From positions 1 through 64,000 of the forward strand of contig WPDH01000202.1 of assembly GCA_019137255.1 (NCBI GenBank): DNA of 64,000 nt. Reading direction: 5' to 3'. Each line of letters opens with the position of its first letter. The stretch's first letter is position 1. Under the pieces are notes generated by a model. That model was not told the origin of the DNA, made no database searches, and was given only the letters and a program-made list of their open reading frames with translations. This DNA comes from Corinectria fuckeliana. Taxonomy: Eukaryota > Ascomycota > Sordariomycetes > Hypocreales > Nectriaceae. Shown here piece after piece: positions 47,757 through 58,661 of the stretch. The translations under genes were made by a program, and so were the position numbers.

Positions 47757-48390
47757 GATTGTCCCAGCCAAGAAGCCCAACTAAACAAGGACTTTCGTCG
47801 GCCTCGGTGTCGTCCGGATCCATGCTGTGGTCGATCGCTCTGATTAGCGACGCTACAAAGCATATTGAACTCGCACTCTTCTCTCCGTTTCCCACTTGGT
47901 GCATGTACCGCCAGTGATCTAAACTCGTTTCCGTATAGTCGCATTTGACCCCCAGGAATTTTCTGTCACTGGCACAAAATGCGTTTGCGTCGAAGTAGCT
48001 TGTACTTTCCTCAAAACCAGGAGCATCTTTCTTTCGTTTCAGATTGTGATCGATAAACCATATCTTCCAGGCATCGTCGACATTGAAAGCAGCTTGGATG
48101 AGTGACTAGAATATTGGGAGGTCTGCTTAGTGCGGTTCTGCCTTGCTCATCTGGATCCTCCGTTCAGGATTGTATTCTATCGTGAGGTGGCGAATTCCGC
48201 AGAAAGCCCTCCGGGTCGATCCAACGGGGATGTCAAAGTCGATGCGATCCCAATCAATATTGTCCAGGCTTTCTGGCTGTAAGACGAAAAGGTCCTGGTG
48301 TGGGAAGAACGGTAAAGTAATGGGGAGCACCGCCGTCACAAGAGCGCAGCGAGGACGGATGAAAAGGGATATGAATATCTCACGTTTCAA
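47757..48390 (-). pseudogene. Broken 2EXR-type hypothetical gene
   Basis: One minus-strand frame runs from 48390 to 47757 and carries the pattern of fungal 2EXR-domain hypothetical proteins: FPHQDLFVLQPESLDNIDWD, then IRHLTIEYNPE, then DAWKIWFIDHNLKRKKDAPG and ASDRKFLGV. The frame is interrupted by a TAA at 48127-48129 and a TAG about 15 bases on, both one C-to-T change from a Gln codon, and another stop lies just upstream of 48390 where the family would continue. The 2EXR core itself is therefore missing or destroyed. The role of this family is unknown. The assignment is from motif resemblance. Confidence 0.5.
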
Positions 48391-48798
48391 TAAGCTTTAC
48401 GAAGTAGACAAGCTTCACCGTGTGAGTCACGACTCAACTTTTGGCTTGCAAATATAGAATTTCGCCCACGAAGCTAGACACCGCGTAGACAGGGTCCTCC
48501 TTCGCCCGTCAACATCTGGAGTCGCGGGGTGGGATTGTTGGACAGCAGCGCCGTCGCGCCGTCATTCGCCAATGGTCCCGGGTGCCTACGGTACAGTAGC
48601 CACCAGAACCAGGCTGCTAGAAGAAGCACGAGAAGCTCAATCTCCCGGGGGGTGCACAGCATGTAGCCCGAGCTGTGTGGAGCGAGCCTGGAGTCGCGTA
48701 GCTTGATCGACTGCCAGCACAGGTGACGATGAAGACCACCGCCAGCGCCCAATAGTCTACTCTCTGGATTCGTCAATGTGATGCGTTCGCCGTGTCCA

Positions 48799-50733
48799 TC
48801 ATGTAAAGTCGTAGACCATGAGGCTTTCGCGCCCGTCGCGCGCCTCCTTGAGCACAATGACCATCTCGTCGTCGAAGCCAACCCAGTTCCTGCGATCCTC
48901 CCACTCGGCTCGGCCCATCCCCAGCGCTGTCGCCTTGTTGTTTTTGCTACTGTTGCTGTTGTTGTCAGGCCCGCTTCTGCTCCCGGGACGACTCGGCTCG
49001 TCGTCGTCGTCCACGTCATCCGCCGGCTGCCTAGGCCGCACTTCGATGCTGCTGCCTCCCACGCGGCCCTCGAGCTCCCATACGCGCATCTCGTCCCCGC
49101 GCGTGCTGATGCTCACGGCCTTGCCCCGCGGCGTGATCTCCGCGTCCGAGATGCCAGACGTGTGGCCCCAGAGGCGGATCCCTGCCGACAGGCTCAACGA
49201 GGTCGCCGTCGACGTGCACAGGTGCAGCACCAGCGTGTTGTCCGGGAGCGTGGCGAGGAGGTACGGGTGGCTGTAGCAGAGCGTCGTGAGGGGCTGTGAG
49301 TCAGGGGGGGGTGGCGGGCTCGGCCTTGAAGAGTGCGGAGAAGGAGGAGTGGTGCTGGTGCTGGTGCTGGTGCTGGTGCTGGTGCTGGTGCTGGTGCTGG
49401 TGCTGGTGCTGGTGCTGGTGCTGGTGCTGATGCTATTGCTACTACTGTTGTTGCTGCCCCCTGTGTCGATTGGCAAGGTGTAGGCGAGGCGGGAAGAGAG
49501 CGTGTCGGCGCCGCCTGACGAGGAGGGTTCGATGTGGATTGCCTGGACGCCGACGCACCAGCCCGTTGGGGTGAAGAACGTGTACGCGATGGAGGCGCTG
49601 ACCGAGGCGGCCATGCGACGGATTGAGAGGGCGATGGGCCGAGGCGTAGTGTGTGATGTCAGCGAGGTGAGTAGGTAGGGAGGCGGAAGGCTGAGCTGCG
49701 TCCCGTCCGTCTGTGGACGCATTGTCTTTCCACTCGAATCATCAATGCTTTCCTGGCGTTGCTCCTCGCCATCATCCGCCCCGCCGGGAGCAGGCGGCCG
49801 AACGAAGGTGTACAAGGAGATTAGGCCCGCACTGGTCGCCGTGAGCACATAGGGGTGTCCATATGCCACAGCCAAGAGCTCCCCGTTGCAGCTTCTCTCG
49901 TGTCGATATCTCCTCGTCAGCTGCCTCTGCTTCGCGTCCAGCCTCCAGATGCCGAAGCCTCCGTCCGCGAACCCGACCACGACGTCGACCAGATCGCTCG
50001 AATGTCCCTGCTCGTCCACCGCCAGAGACGACGGCGCATTTCCGGATTCAAAGTCGCCCTGTTGTAGGTCTGCTTGTGCGATGGGCTGTCGTGTTCGCAA
50101 GTCCCACGCCCGTAGTCCCGACGCCGAATCCGCCGTCACGGCGATGCCCTCCACCACCTTGACGAGCGTCCTCTCCTGGCCCGCCGCGCCCTCCGAAGCA
50201 TCCCGCACGCTGACTTCTTCGACGGCGCATTTCCCACGGGCCCAGTTGTGTCGCAGCTTGTACTGTCGCTTCCAGTCGATGCTCCCTCCGCCCGCCGGCT
50301 CATCGTCCAGCACATCCACGAGGCCTCCCCTGCGGCCCCAGCCGCCGTCCGCCCATACGGCCCTGCGCGCCGAGTACTGGAGCTTCGGGCCGCGGCTGGC
50401 GGGGAGGCCGGCGCCGACGCGGAAGCCGGGGATGCGGAGCGCGCGCGGGAGGACGAAGCGGGTGTAGTAGTGGGCGCGCCAGAGCTGGGAGTCGGCGGCG
50501 ACGCGGCGGAGGCGACGCGACACGGGGGCGAGCTCGAGGAGAGCCGTCTCGCTTAGGAATGACAGGATGCGAACGAGGAGCTCGTCGGAGAGGGTGGAAA
50601 GAATATCGCGAGTGGGAGGGCGAGCAGGCGCCGTCATCGGCGGGGAGATTCGGCGCCGCTTCGCCTGGAGGAAGAAGTCATGATGGCTGTCCTCGTCTGT
50701 GAGTGAAACGGAGATCTTCCGTTTTGATGCCAT
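48799..50733 (-). CDS. F-box/WD-repeat protein (Pof10-like)
   Basis: A predicted SCF ubiquitin-ligase substrate adaptor. Single exon, 644 residues. An N-terminal NLS-like block (QAKRRRISPP) precedes the F-box at about 48-90 (LSDELLVRILSFLSETALLELAPVSRRLRRVAAD). After a Gly/Arg-rich linker come degenerate WD-type blades: GIAVTADSASGLRAWDLRT, VVGFADGGFGIWRLD, LTATSAGLISLYTF, and at the C-terminus LWGHTSGISDAEITPRGKAV and DEMRVWELEGR. The layout matches S. pombe Pof10-type proteins. The coding sequence contains a pure hexanucleotide microsatellite giving a Ser-Thr run at about 435-465. A second acidic/Asn-rich patch lies near 600. The ATG at 50733 begins MASKRKIS. Confidence 0.82.
   Translation of the reverse strand: MASKRKISVSLTDEDSHHDFFLQAKRRRISPPMTAPARPPTRDILSTLSDELLVRILSFLSETALLELAPVSRRLRRVAADSQLWRAHYYTRFVLPRALRIPGFRVGAGLPASRGPKLQYSARRAVWADGGWGRRGGLVDVLDDEPAGGGSIDWKRQYKLRHNWARGKCAVEEVSVRDASEGAAGQERTLVKVVEGIAVTADSASGLRAWDLRTRQPIAQADLQQGDFESGNAPSSLAVDEQGHSSDLVDVVVGFADGGFGIWRLDAKQRQLTRRYRHERSCNGELLAVAYGHPYVLTATSAGLISLYTFVRPPAPGGADDGEEQRQESIDDSSGKTMRPQTDGTQLSLPPPYLLTSLTSHTTPRPIALSIRRMAASVSASIAYTFFTPTGWCVGVQAIHIEPSSSGGADTLSSRLAYTLPIDTGGSNNSSSNSISTSTSTSTSTSTSTSTSTSTSTSTSTTPPSPHSSRPSPPPPPDSQPLTTLCYSHPYLLATLPDNTLVLHLCTSTATSLSLSAGIRLWGHTSGISDAEITPRGKAVSISTRGDEMRVWELEGRVGGSSIEVRPRQPADDVDDDDEPSRPGSRSGPDNNSNSSKNNKATALGMGRAEWEDRRNWVGFDDEMVIVLKEARDGRESLMVYDFT
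49351..49428. repeat. GGTGCT hexanucleotide microsatellite inside a coding region
   Basis: Thirteen essentially perfect GGTGCT units, read on the minus strand as alternating Ser-Thr codons in the F-box/WD protein. The unit length keeps the frame open whatever the copy number. Confidence 0.95.
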
Positions 50734-51247
50734 TTTGCGATATCCTATCTAGGCTGTGCAGGACGGAGCCTACGTGGCAGCCAAGGGACTTGGGGTGCTG
50801 GAAAAGGTTGAGGATACAAAGGTAGGTTGGAAATGTCGGTGGCGACAGATTGGGGCCTTGCGATAACGCTGCGTCATCCCGCTTACCCTATATCTTACCG
50901 CCACATCCCATTAATTAAGCCGAGAAATAATGATTACTCTTAAGAGATCACCGCTATTCTTTCCGTGAGTTTCATCTATTATCGAGCCAGAGCTGTGCTG
51001 GCTGTTGTGCCTTTAATGGTGGTGCAGATTGGCTTTTAATCGCTTCCGAGAATATATGTCCAGTCAACTCGTCTCTTCGTTCACTAACATGCTCTTCCAT
51101 TTTTTTCAACAATGCTAAACCTGGGGTATTTCCACAATGTACATGATATATCTAACGTATAAGTTTTCCCACTGAACCTGTAGACTAAATGAATCCCAAC
51201 TCCGTCCCACAATGCGTTATACCTCATATCTTCTCACCCGGCTTTGG
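50734..51247. other. Intergenic region, F-box gene 5' side to MCP1 3' side
   Basis: About 0.5 kb, AT-rich in places, presumably holding the F-box gene promoter. Nothing else seen. Confidence 0.5.
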
Positions 51248-52358
51248 TCATAGTCCGACCGTCGCAAACATATCATCGTACACCTTTCCGACCCAACCAT
51301 CCATCAGCCCTCCTCTTGCTACGACGGCCAGGCCACCGACTGCCCACAGCGCCGCGAATCCGATGGAAGCGCCATGAATGCCAAACCACTTTCTCCTCCG
51401 GTACTTCTTCTTTTCGACTGCCATCCTCCCGCCCCTCTGTACCTCCTTGGTAGAAGGCGCAAGCCCGAGCCACTTCGCCTGGCCCCAGATCATATGTCCG
51501 CAGCCTACGGTCAGGAGACCAACGTAGGCAATCTGAGCAATAACGGGATGCCGTGCAAAGCTGTGGGCGACGTAGGCGAGACTAATGTTGGAGCTATCGC
51601 CCTCGACCTGTAGAGGTAGGATACGGTTGGCGAAAACATGGGCGGTGTAGAAGATGGTGAAGGCATAGCCCGATATAGAGATGTAGCTGAAAAACGGCCA
51701 CGGGGAAGCTGTTCCTGGCATGGCTCCCCCGTATCTCCTCAAATTTTGGGACCTTCTCAACAGGCGCAGAGCAATCCCAGAGCCCACGTGAGCTATGACG
51801 GGGAGGGCGACTAGGAAAGGTTCGGTGAGTGACGTTTGGTATATCTCGCGAGTCATGAGGAGATATGTCTCGGAGCCGGCGACGGAGCGAGTGATGGCGG
51901 GGATGAGGGAGACGTTGGCGAGGTGGAGAGAGGTGAAGAAGCCCATTGCGTAACTCGAGAACTTTTGGATGCGCATAACTGTGGTTGGGTAGTTAGCATA
52001 TGGCTCTTGGATGCTTTGGGCAATTGCACCCAGTAGCAATCGCATTGGGAGACGAACGGTAGAAGATGGGACCAGGGCCGGTCGCCGCCGAAGTTATCGA
52101 TGCTGCTGAGCTGGCGAGACTTGCGCTCGCACTCAGACCGGGAGCCCCAGCCGAAGGGGCCTTTATCGTAGCCGAGTCACCCAGACCACCGGCCTTTGGG
52201 TCATAGCATCGATGTGTTGGAAAGTCGAAGTCGGTGGGAACCTCGGCATCGACCATTACTGGAGGAGAGTCGATGGGGGAGGGATCGAGCTGGGTCAACG
52301 GTATGAAGCTCTCCTGGGAGGCGCTGGGCGACTTTTCGGCGTCCATGGTACTGGCCAT
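51248..52358 (-). CDS. MCP1: Mcp1-family mitochondrial membrane protein
   Basis: Mcp1 is a mitochondrial outer-membrane protein tied to lipid homeostasis and Vps13-dependent ER/vacuole contact in yeast (DUF1691 family). Two exons, 52358-52058 and 51978-51248, give 343 residues; the intron runs from GTTCGT to CACAG and joins GPIFY to LMRIQKFSSY. The N-terminal 95 residues are a disordered Ser/Pro/Ala-rich tail. Hydrophobic segments then follow: AMGFFTSLHLANVSLIP, EPFLVALPVIAHVGSGIALR, PFFSYISISGYAFTIFYTAH, AQIAYVGLLTVGCGHMIWG and GASIGFAALWAVGGLAVV. The core SSYAMGFFTSLHLANV with its HLA motif is typical of the family. Upstream in-frame GTG codons are not used; the ATG at 52358 begins MASTMDAEK. 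It shares a 412-base divergent promoter with the C2H2 gene. Confidence 0.88.
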
Positions 52359-52770
52359 TCGCTTGGGAGGCAGGTTAGAGTGACGAAGATGGAGAGTGAG
52401 AGAGTTCACGAGACCAAAAGAACGGACGGGCGGGATGGTGATGGCGGGGATTGGAGTTGGATTAGCGCTCTAGACCCGAGGGATGACGCCCCCTGGAGAA
52501 ATAAAAATGTTGTCACTGGAGGCGCCTGAACCCGGTCAGCAAAACCCGCTGGGACTCGATTGGATAGCGGTCTCGGTCTACCAAAACGCCCCAGGAACTG
52601 CCCCTCTCTAGCCTGGTTCGGCCTAGTCGCCGGGAGCTCAGGGTATCCATGGATGGCATCAATAGTCGCGACTCCAGCTAAAACTCAACCTCGTTCGTAC
52701 CTACAACGTCGCGATTCCTACGTCAACTATCGCAACTCTTGTGCACAACTGCATCGGCAGCCACGATACG
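52359..52770. promoter_or_regulatory. Divergent promoter region, MCP1 and C2H2 gene
   Basis: 412 bases between outward-facing start codons. No specific operator was recognised. Confidence 0.5.
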
Positions 52771-53283
52771 ATGCCTCCAGTAAGGCCCAAAGCGCAGACA
52801 GCCCGGCCGATACCTTGTGTACTGACCCCATTCCAGCTACCCCAAAAGTTCTACTGTACCATTTGCTCGAAAGGGTATGCGCGCGTCAATGATTACGAGG
52901 CTCATCTCGGTAGCTACGACCACAGCCACAAGCAGCGGCTCAAGGACATGAAGGCCATGGTCCGCGACCCCAACGCCGGCTCCCGTGCACGGAAAGCAGA
53001 AGCCAAGGCCGACGGCATCGTCAGCATCAAGCTACCTGGCCAGGAGGCTGCGAATGCCTCGGGAGGGGGCGGGTTCAAGAAGGGAGGGTTCAAGAAGAGC
53101 GGCTTCAAGAGCGCCTTCGCCCGCGTCGATGGCCCGGCGAGTGGCTCAGACAAGGGCGCTAAGCCAGCCAACGTCCTTGAGCCTCCTACCGTGAACCCGG
53201 GTCTGCAGAAGGGCTTGTCTGCGGAGAGTGATACCGAAGACGAAGGCTATGAAGTCTACGATCCCAGGTTTCCTACGGACTGA
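52771..53283 (+). CDS. C2H2 zinc-finger protein (GPATCH8/ZNF804-type finger)
   Basis: A small nuclear-type protein of unknown role, carrying one U1/matrin-like C2H2 finger: FYCTICSKGYARVNDYEAHLGSYDHSHKQRLK. The Cys pair, His pair and following KDMKAMVRDP resemble the GPATCH8/ZNF804 finger. The preferred model has exons 52771-52779 and 52837-53283 (151 residues, starting MPPLPQKFYCTIC). The 57-base intron has GTAAGG, a CTGAC branch-like site and TTCCAG. Because the intron length is a multiple of three and has no stop, the unspliced read (170 residues) is also open. The middle has GGFKK repeats and the end an acidic tail (SDTEDEGYEVYDPRFPTD). It ends 121 bases from the convergent regulator gene. 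Confidence 0.75.
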   Translation: MPPVRPKAQTARPIPCVLTPFQLPQKFYCTICSKGYARVNDYEAHLGSYDHSHKQRLKDMKAMVRDPNAGSRARKAEAKADGIVSIKLPGQEAANASGGGGFKKGGFKKSGFKSAFARVDGPASGSDKGAKPANVLEPPTVNPGLQKGLSAESDTEDEGYEVYDPRFPTD

Positions 53284-53404
53284 TACATCAAAGCCAATGC
53301 GACTACTACAGCGTACGACCACAAGAGCTTTTTCTTTCTTGTCCAAACTGGAGTCGGGAGTTCTTCTATTAGCATTAAACCTCATCGCCCGTCCACATCG
53401 ACCT

Positions 53405-56245
53405 TTACATCGGCCCCGGTTGTGGCCATTGAGGCCCGCCTATTTGCGTTATGTCTTGTTCCAAAAGTCCCAGCAGATTACGGCTTCCCGAAAACCAGTC
53501 CGCCATGGGAGCCGCCTGCGAGCTCCCCGTCGTCGTTCCATCAGCTACATTTTCAGGGCCCGTTGCCGCCTGCTCCTCGTTCGGCATGAATCCTAGCTGG
53601 CTGAGGTACAAGTCAAACTCGTCCCCGATCGGGATCATGGTCTGATCCTCCTGCTGGTGCGATTTCGCCTCCACATATAGCATCGCCACGTTGCTCATTA
53701 CGTTGCATAAGCGCCACAGCTTTTCCATCACCTTGGACGTTTCAGCCGCTTCTCTGATTGTTTCGGTGAATCTATGAAGGAGCTGGAGATCTTCTGCCGA
53801 CGATGTCTCGATGACATAGCAAAATATGACGAAGAATGGGGTGAAGGGAGTTAGCAGCAAGTTCCTGTATCCAGGGTCAGCAAGCTCTGATGCCATGCCC
53901 GCTCTAGGCTATATGGACACGTACCAGTGGACGTATATGGCCTTGGCGTAGGCCTCGCGTCGAACTAGCTCCATGCAAGACAGGTGTTTGTGCATCGCCC
54001 GGCGTGATATGTCAATGCACTCATCACAGAACCGACTTTGAGAGTCTTCTGGGGCAGGGATGGCTTGGAACACAAGGGTCATTGTCGCCAACAATTGCAC
54101 CTCGTCGCCCTTGACGTGAATGTCGACAAGATGGGACGCCTTCATCCTCTCGAGCGAGGCAACAGCCATTTTCCGAGCCTCACTCGCCTCTGCCTCTACC
54201 TGACGACACTGGACTGCCAGCAGGCGAGCTCGTTCAGCTAGTTCGGCCTGTGGTCGTGCTAGGGCATCCGGGCTGTATCTTTTGGAACGTCAGTGGAGTC
54301 TCCCGGGAGTCCGACAATGCAAGAAGGGTGACAAACAGTTCCACGTAAATTTTGCCTTGGACGGTTGCAGTGTTGAGCCACATGAGGGCGACGCCCGAAG
54401 TCTCATCGCCCATGGCACCTTCAAATACGAAGCCTCGGGGGATATCGACGTCCCAATCCTGTATCATGGGTGCGCGTCCCAGCCGCAGAGCGAGCGCCTT
54501 GTCGTTGGTATAGATGTACCAAAACAAGCGAGACCTGATTTTGTATGTCTCTGGATCCGATTTGCAAGTCGACTTGCGATGGAACCCGGCCGTCTGGCAG
54601 ATTTGTGCGGCTGCGCTGTTAAGATGCCAGGCGACGGATGGTCTGGAGACGTCAATGGCATACATGGTCTGCTAAAAGTCAGCGTTTTGCAGTCCCTGTA
54701 TCGCCTTGCTGCGGATATACTCAAGTCACTTACTCCCAGAAGAAGAGCCTGAATGGTTTCGACCTTGGCAGACATGAAGAGAGACATGTTGGCGAGGGCA
54801 GTCTCGAGGTTAACTCGACATATCTGGATGTACGGCTCATACTCTTCCTTGATCGCCTTATCAGTGGCAAAGGAGTGCTGCTCCAAGAACATGTAGTAAA
54901 GTCCTGCGTTGACGACGACGAACGTTGCATCGGAGAAGTCTTCGGCGGGGAAGTAGACCATGCGACACAGGCTGGAGAAGTCTGCGACTCCGACAAAGTA
55001 GCAGACAAAAGTGAAGAGCCCGGGGGGTGCAGCTTGGCCAAGGGATCAGCATCAGAGCGAAACCTGGAACACTGACGAGACGGCTCAGACGGAGGTGTAC
55101 ACTGGCTTACCTCTGATGCTCTTGAGGAGACCTACAACGACGTCTATGGGGGGCATCCGGAGCTGGGCCAAGCCGCCCTGGGGCATCGGCTGTTGGAGGG
55201 GGAAGCGAGGGCCGTGGCTGATGGACTGTCGGTTCTGCAGCTCGACGAGTTGCCGGAGGTTGGCCAGGGCGTCCCGCATGTTGGGGTCGATGTCATGCAG
55301 CGAGGTGCGCTCGACGGCATACTCGAGGAACTCGCTGGCAAAGGTGGTATGGGCCGCAAGGGTTGAATCGCCGCCAAAGGCCGACTCACTATCGGAGCTA
55401 TCGCCGACGACGGTGGAGGCGGGAACGGCATGGCTGTTGTGGACGATGTGGACGCCGGGGCCGGACTGGGGAGTGTGCAAGCGGAAGCCGCTGTCAGGGG
55501 TCGAGCTCTGGCGGACGGAGAGGTCCCTCAACAAGGTCTCGATGTTGGCGAGCCTGACCTCGATCTGGTCAATCTTCTTCTCACTGTGGGCGCGTAGCAC
55601 GTTCGTGCCGTGATGTTAGTTCCCGGGGCTCTGGCTGGGTGGACGAGGACGAGGAGGGGGAAGGCACACGGACTATTGGGACGAGATGAGGACTCGTTGC
55701 CGAGGCTCTTTGACTCTCTGGCCAACGCCGGTCGACGAGCAGCTGCGCTTAGCGACGCGGCAGTTGGAGCAGGGGAAGTCCTTATCGCAGCGGATCTAGA
55801 CGGGCCACGGTCAGGGCCGTTCATGTTAGTCGACAAACCCAAGGTCAGGTAGAAAACTGCTTTTGGGGGAGATCTTAAAGGTACGTATGTGTATATGAAT
55901 GTTCTTACCTTGCGAAGACGGCATTGATCACACTAGATGTGGCAAGGAAGAAAAGTGTCAGCCCGAGCCTATGTGTGTATGCGTAGCGTGTAAGTCGTGA
56001 TATGTGGGTGGTTGTAGCACCAACGGCATCAAGTCCACGACTAGCGGGAAGCCAAAACAAGACCGAACCAAGAAGAGGTAGCACCATGCAGCGCACACAG
56101 GCTGGGCCGTGGCCTAACGACGTCGTACCGCACCATGCATCAGATCAGGTCACCCGGCAAGAACTTGACTTACAGCTCTGCGCGTGGGATCGTCGGATCC
56201 CGCGGACGTAGCCGGCGCGGGGCCGAGACTGGACTGCTGCTCCAT
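53405..56245 (-). CDS. Zn2Cys6 fungal-specific transcription factor 2
   Basis: A predicted binuclear-cluster regulator in eight exons: 56245-56174, 55932-55909, 55795-55674, 55583-55111, 55032-54734, 54671-54337, 54278-53925 and 53864-53405, closing in frame to 712 residues. The zinc cluster is spread over exons 2 and 3 with exon 1 ending just before it: CDQCRLRK (exon 2, 24 nt), then IRCDKDFPCSNCRVAKRSC. A short coiled coil follows (EKKIDQIEVRLANIETLL). The fungal_trans domain covers the middle, with GLFTFVCYFVGVADFSSLC, TMYAIDVSRPSVAWHLN, GFHRK and IRSRLFWYIYTNDKALALRLGR. The C-terminal exon begins NLLLTPFTPFF, a typical late motif. Exon 6 may start at 54668 instead (AG choice, one codon). 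The acceptor at 55033 (CCAAG) is the weakest junction. The target genes are unknown; ZUO1 lies upstream, unrelated. Confidence 0.85.
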
Positions 56246-57259
56246 GCGGCAACTGCGGGTGGGGGGGCTGCGTTACGGGAAGAAAGGGAAGAGTTGGGAG
56301 CAGGAAGATGAAACGAACGTTGCGTTGTTGACAAGGTTGTGGGGGTTTTGGGCTCCCCTGGAAGTAAGTAAGTATTTTTTTCTTTCCTTTTCCTTTGGTC
56401 AACGGGCAACTTTCGGGAAACTCGACAGCTGACTGAGAGAATGGGTTTAGCTGACGGCTTACTCTGCGTAGGTATTAGGTAGATGGATTGTTAGTGCGTC
56501 GGGCCTCGTTTGCTGCCTCTCTTTCGATCTTTGGTTCGGGCCCCGCGGAGCTCCGGGAACTTTGTGTGGGGACGCAAGGGCGGAGCCGGAGCCGGGTTGG
56601 ACTGGGCTGGGCTAACCCTGTCTAGGTAAGTAACGACAGCAGAGACATCAGAGCATCAATGTCTGTGGCGAGGAGGGAATTGTATCTACGAGACGGTTTT
56701 GGGGCAGTCTCGAGATAGAGAATCCGAGTAAAGGCGGGGGACCAACATATCGGAACGCTGAAATGGGGATCCATAGATATCTACCTACTGGATAATATAT
56801 CCCGAATTGGTTCTAGGCGTTGGACGACTGGAACGACAATCAACAGTCGCTTTGCATCCAAGGCAAGGGCAGCATATCAAGAAACTTCGGCGGCTGGCAC
56901 CGCATCTCGAGGTGTGCATCTTCTCCCTTTGGTCCATATGTTGATTCCAGTCGGCTTACAATATCGAGTATGAAGGACCCCTCAACAAAACACATTTTCA
57001 CCAGAAACAGTTCGTGCGACAGAGAGAAATAAAGAGTGAGTAAACGCCGAAGCATTTTGTATGTTGTCATCAAGTCCATTACCGGTTGACTCGTTGTGGC
57101 CAAGCATTGCGCCGTCTAGTACGCATCCGCCATCACATGTCCATGACTGCAAATCTCTAAATCGTATAGAAAACCCGCAGCAGCCCGAGACGGTGATTCT
57201 CACCGTCCTGCCGCTCTCTATTTTGCGCTCTCGTCCATCTCCTCGTCTTCATCGCACGC
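56246..57259. other. Promoter side of factor 2 and 3' side of ZUO1
   Basis: About 1 kb between the start of regulator 2 and the ZUO1 stop. No additional gene seen. Confidence 0.5.
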
Positions 57260-58661
57260 TTAGGCCAAGACCTTGATGTCACCGTCCGTGAGCTTGCCGG
57301 CGTCCACGAGGCGCTTGACCTCGCCGCTCCACACGCCCTTGATCTCGTCGGCAACCTTGAGGCCGTTGAGCTTGCCGGCGAGGGCTGCGATCTCGTCAGG
57401 GTCGATCTTGCCCTGGATGGCATCGACGTCGTTGAGGACAGCGTCGATCTGGGCTGCAGAAGCGTCGCCGGCGGTGAAGTAGTTGGCATCCTTGACGGAG
57501 CCCTTGAGCACACGCTTGTTCTTCTTGACAGCGTTCTTGGCCGCCTCCTTGGCCTTCTTGGATGACTCGCGGTTGGCTTTGGCGGCAAGCTCGGCCTCGG
57601 CGGCGGCCTTGGCCTCGGCCTCCTTCTTGGCGGCAGCCTCCTCGGCGGCCTTCTTCTCGGCGGTCTCTTTCTCGATACGCTTCTTGTTCTTGGCAGCGTT
57701 GGCTTCGTGACGGAAGCGCTTGATACGCTCATCGCCAGCAGAGGCATCGTCCAGGAGCTTGCGGAGTCGTTGGTTGTCCTCGGCCTTCTTCTTCTTGCGG
57801 GAGTTGGTGTTCTTACGCTCCATGTGACGCTTCTGGTCACGGTTCTCGTTGTCGTCGGGGACATCCTCGTCGAGGTACTCGAACGAGCGCCAGCTGTCGA
57901 AGTTGTACCAGAAGTTGTAGAATTCCTCAACCTGCTCCTTGGGGGAATCGGCGTTGCCGAAGCTGGGAACGGGGTGGTTCTTGGAGAAACGGCCCTCGGC
58001 CTTGAAGACCTTGCTCCAGAGCTTGTAGTAGTCGCCCTTCTGAACCTGCTTCTTGGTCGGGGGCTCGACATCGGCCTCCTCGTCGACGGAGTCGTACTGG
58101 CGACGCTTGATGGGGTCGAGGAGGATATCGGTGGCCTTCTGGATGCACTTGAAGAACTGGTCGTCGTCGACACGGCCCTGGGCGGCCTTCTTATCGGGGT
58201 GGTGCTTGAGAACCTTCTTGCGATGAGCCTTCTTGATCTGGTCCTCGGTGGCCTTGTGGCGATACTTGGAGAGGCCGAGGATCTTGTAGTGGTCCTGGGA
58301 CTAGAAGGAAGCAGGCTGGTCAGCAACGGCGAGGGCATCGCAGTGACAAGGGCGACAGATGACGTACCTTCCAGTCCTTGGCCTCGCGCTGGAGCATCAT
58401 AGGGTCCTCGGCCTCGCTGGCATCGCTCTCGTCACCGTCCTCGACGTTCTTGGCGCTCTCCTGGGCCTGGATGCGGTCATCCTCGGAGAAGGTGCGCTTG
58501 TGGCGGGCTCGTCGGGCGTGGGCGAGGAAGTGCGGGCCGACGGGCTCGATGCTGCGCTGGACGGCCTGGGACAGCTGGCCGACGGCCTTGAAGTCCTTGT
58601 CTGCGCTCCAGCCGCTGGGGAGGGCGGGCAGAGGCAGCGTAACGGTTGCCACGGATGCCAT
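57260..58661 (-). CDS. ZUO1: Zuotin, ribosome-associated J-protein
   Basis: Zuo1 pairs with the Hsp70 Ssz1 in the ribosome-associated complex and stimulates Ssb at the polypeptide exit. Two exons, 58661-58368 and 58300-57260, give 444 residues. The N-terminal ~98 residues contain the family segment VGPHFLAHARRARHKRTFSEDD and AKDWK. The J domain starts just after the intron (SQDHYKILGLSKYRHKATED) with the catalytic HPD in VLKHHPDKK near residue 134. The zuotin homology region includes QVEEFYNFWYNFDSWRSFEYLD and KRHMERKN. A long charged helical Ala/Lys/Glu ribosome-binding region (KKAAEEAAAKKEAEAKAAA) follows, then a C-terminal four-helix-like part. Length is near the fungal norm. It shares a 457-base divergent promoter with MZM1. 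Confidence 0.95.

Noticed and set aside
57157..58338. 393-codon minus-strand ORF rich in Arg, Pro, Ser and Thr
   Set aside because: It overlaps ZUO1 exon 2 in another frame; the composition is what a GC-biased coding sequence gives out of frame, and ZUO1 has unmistakable family motifs.
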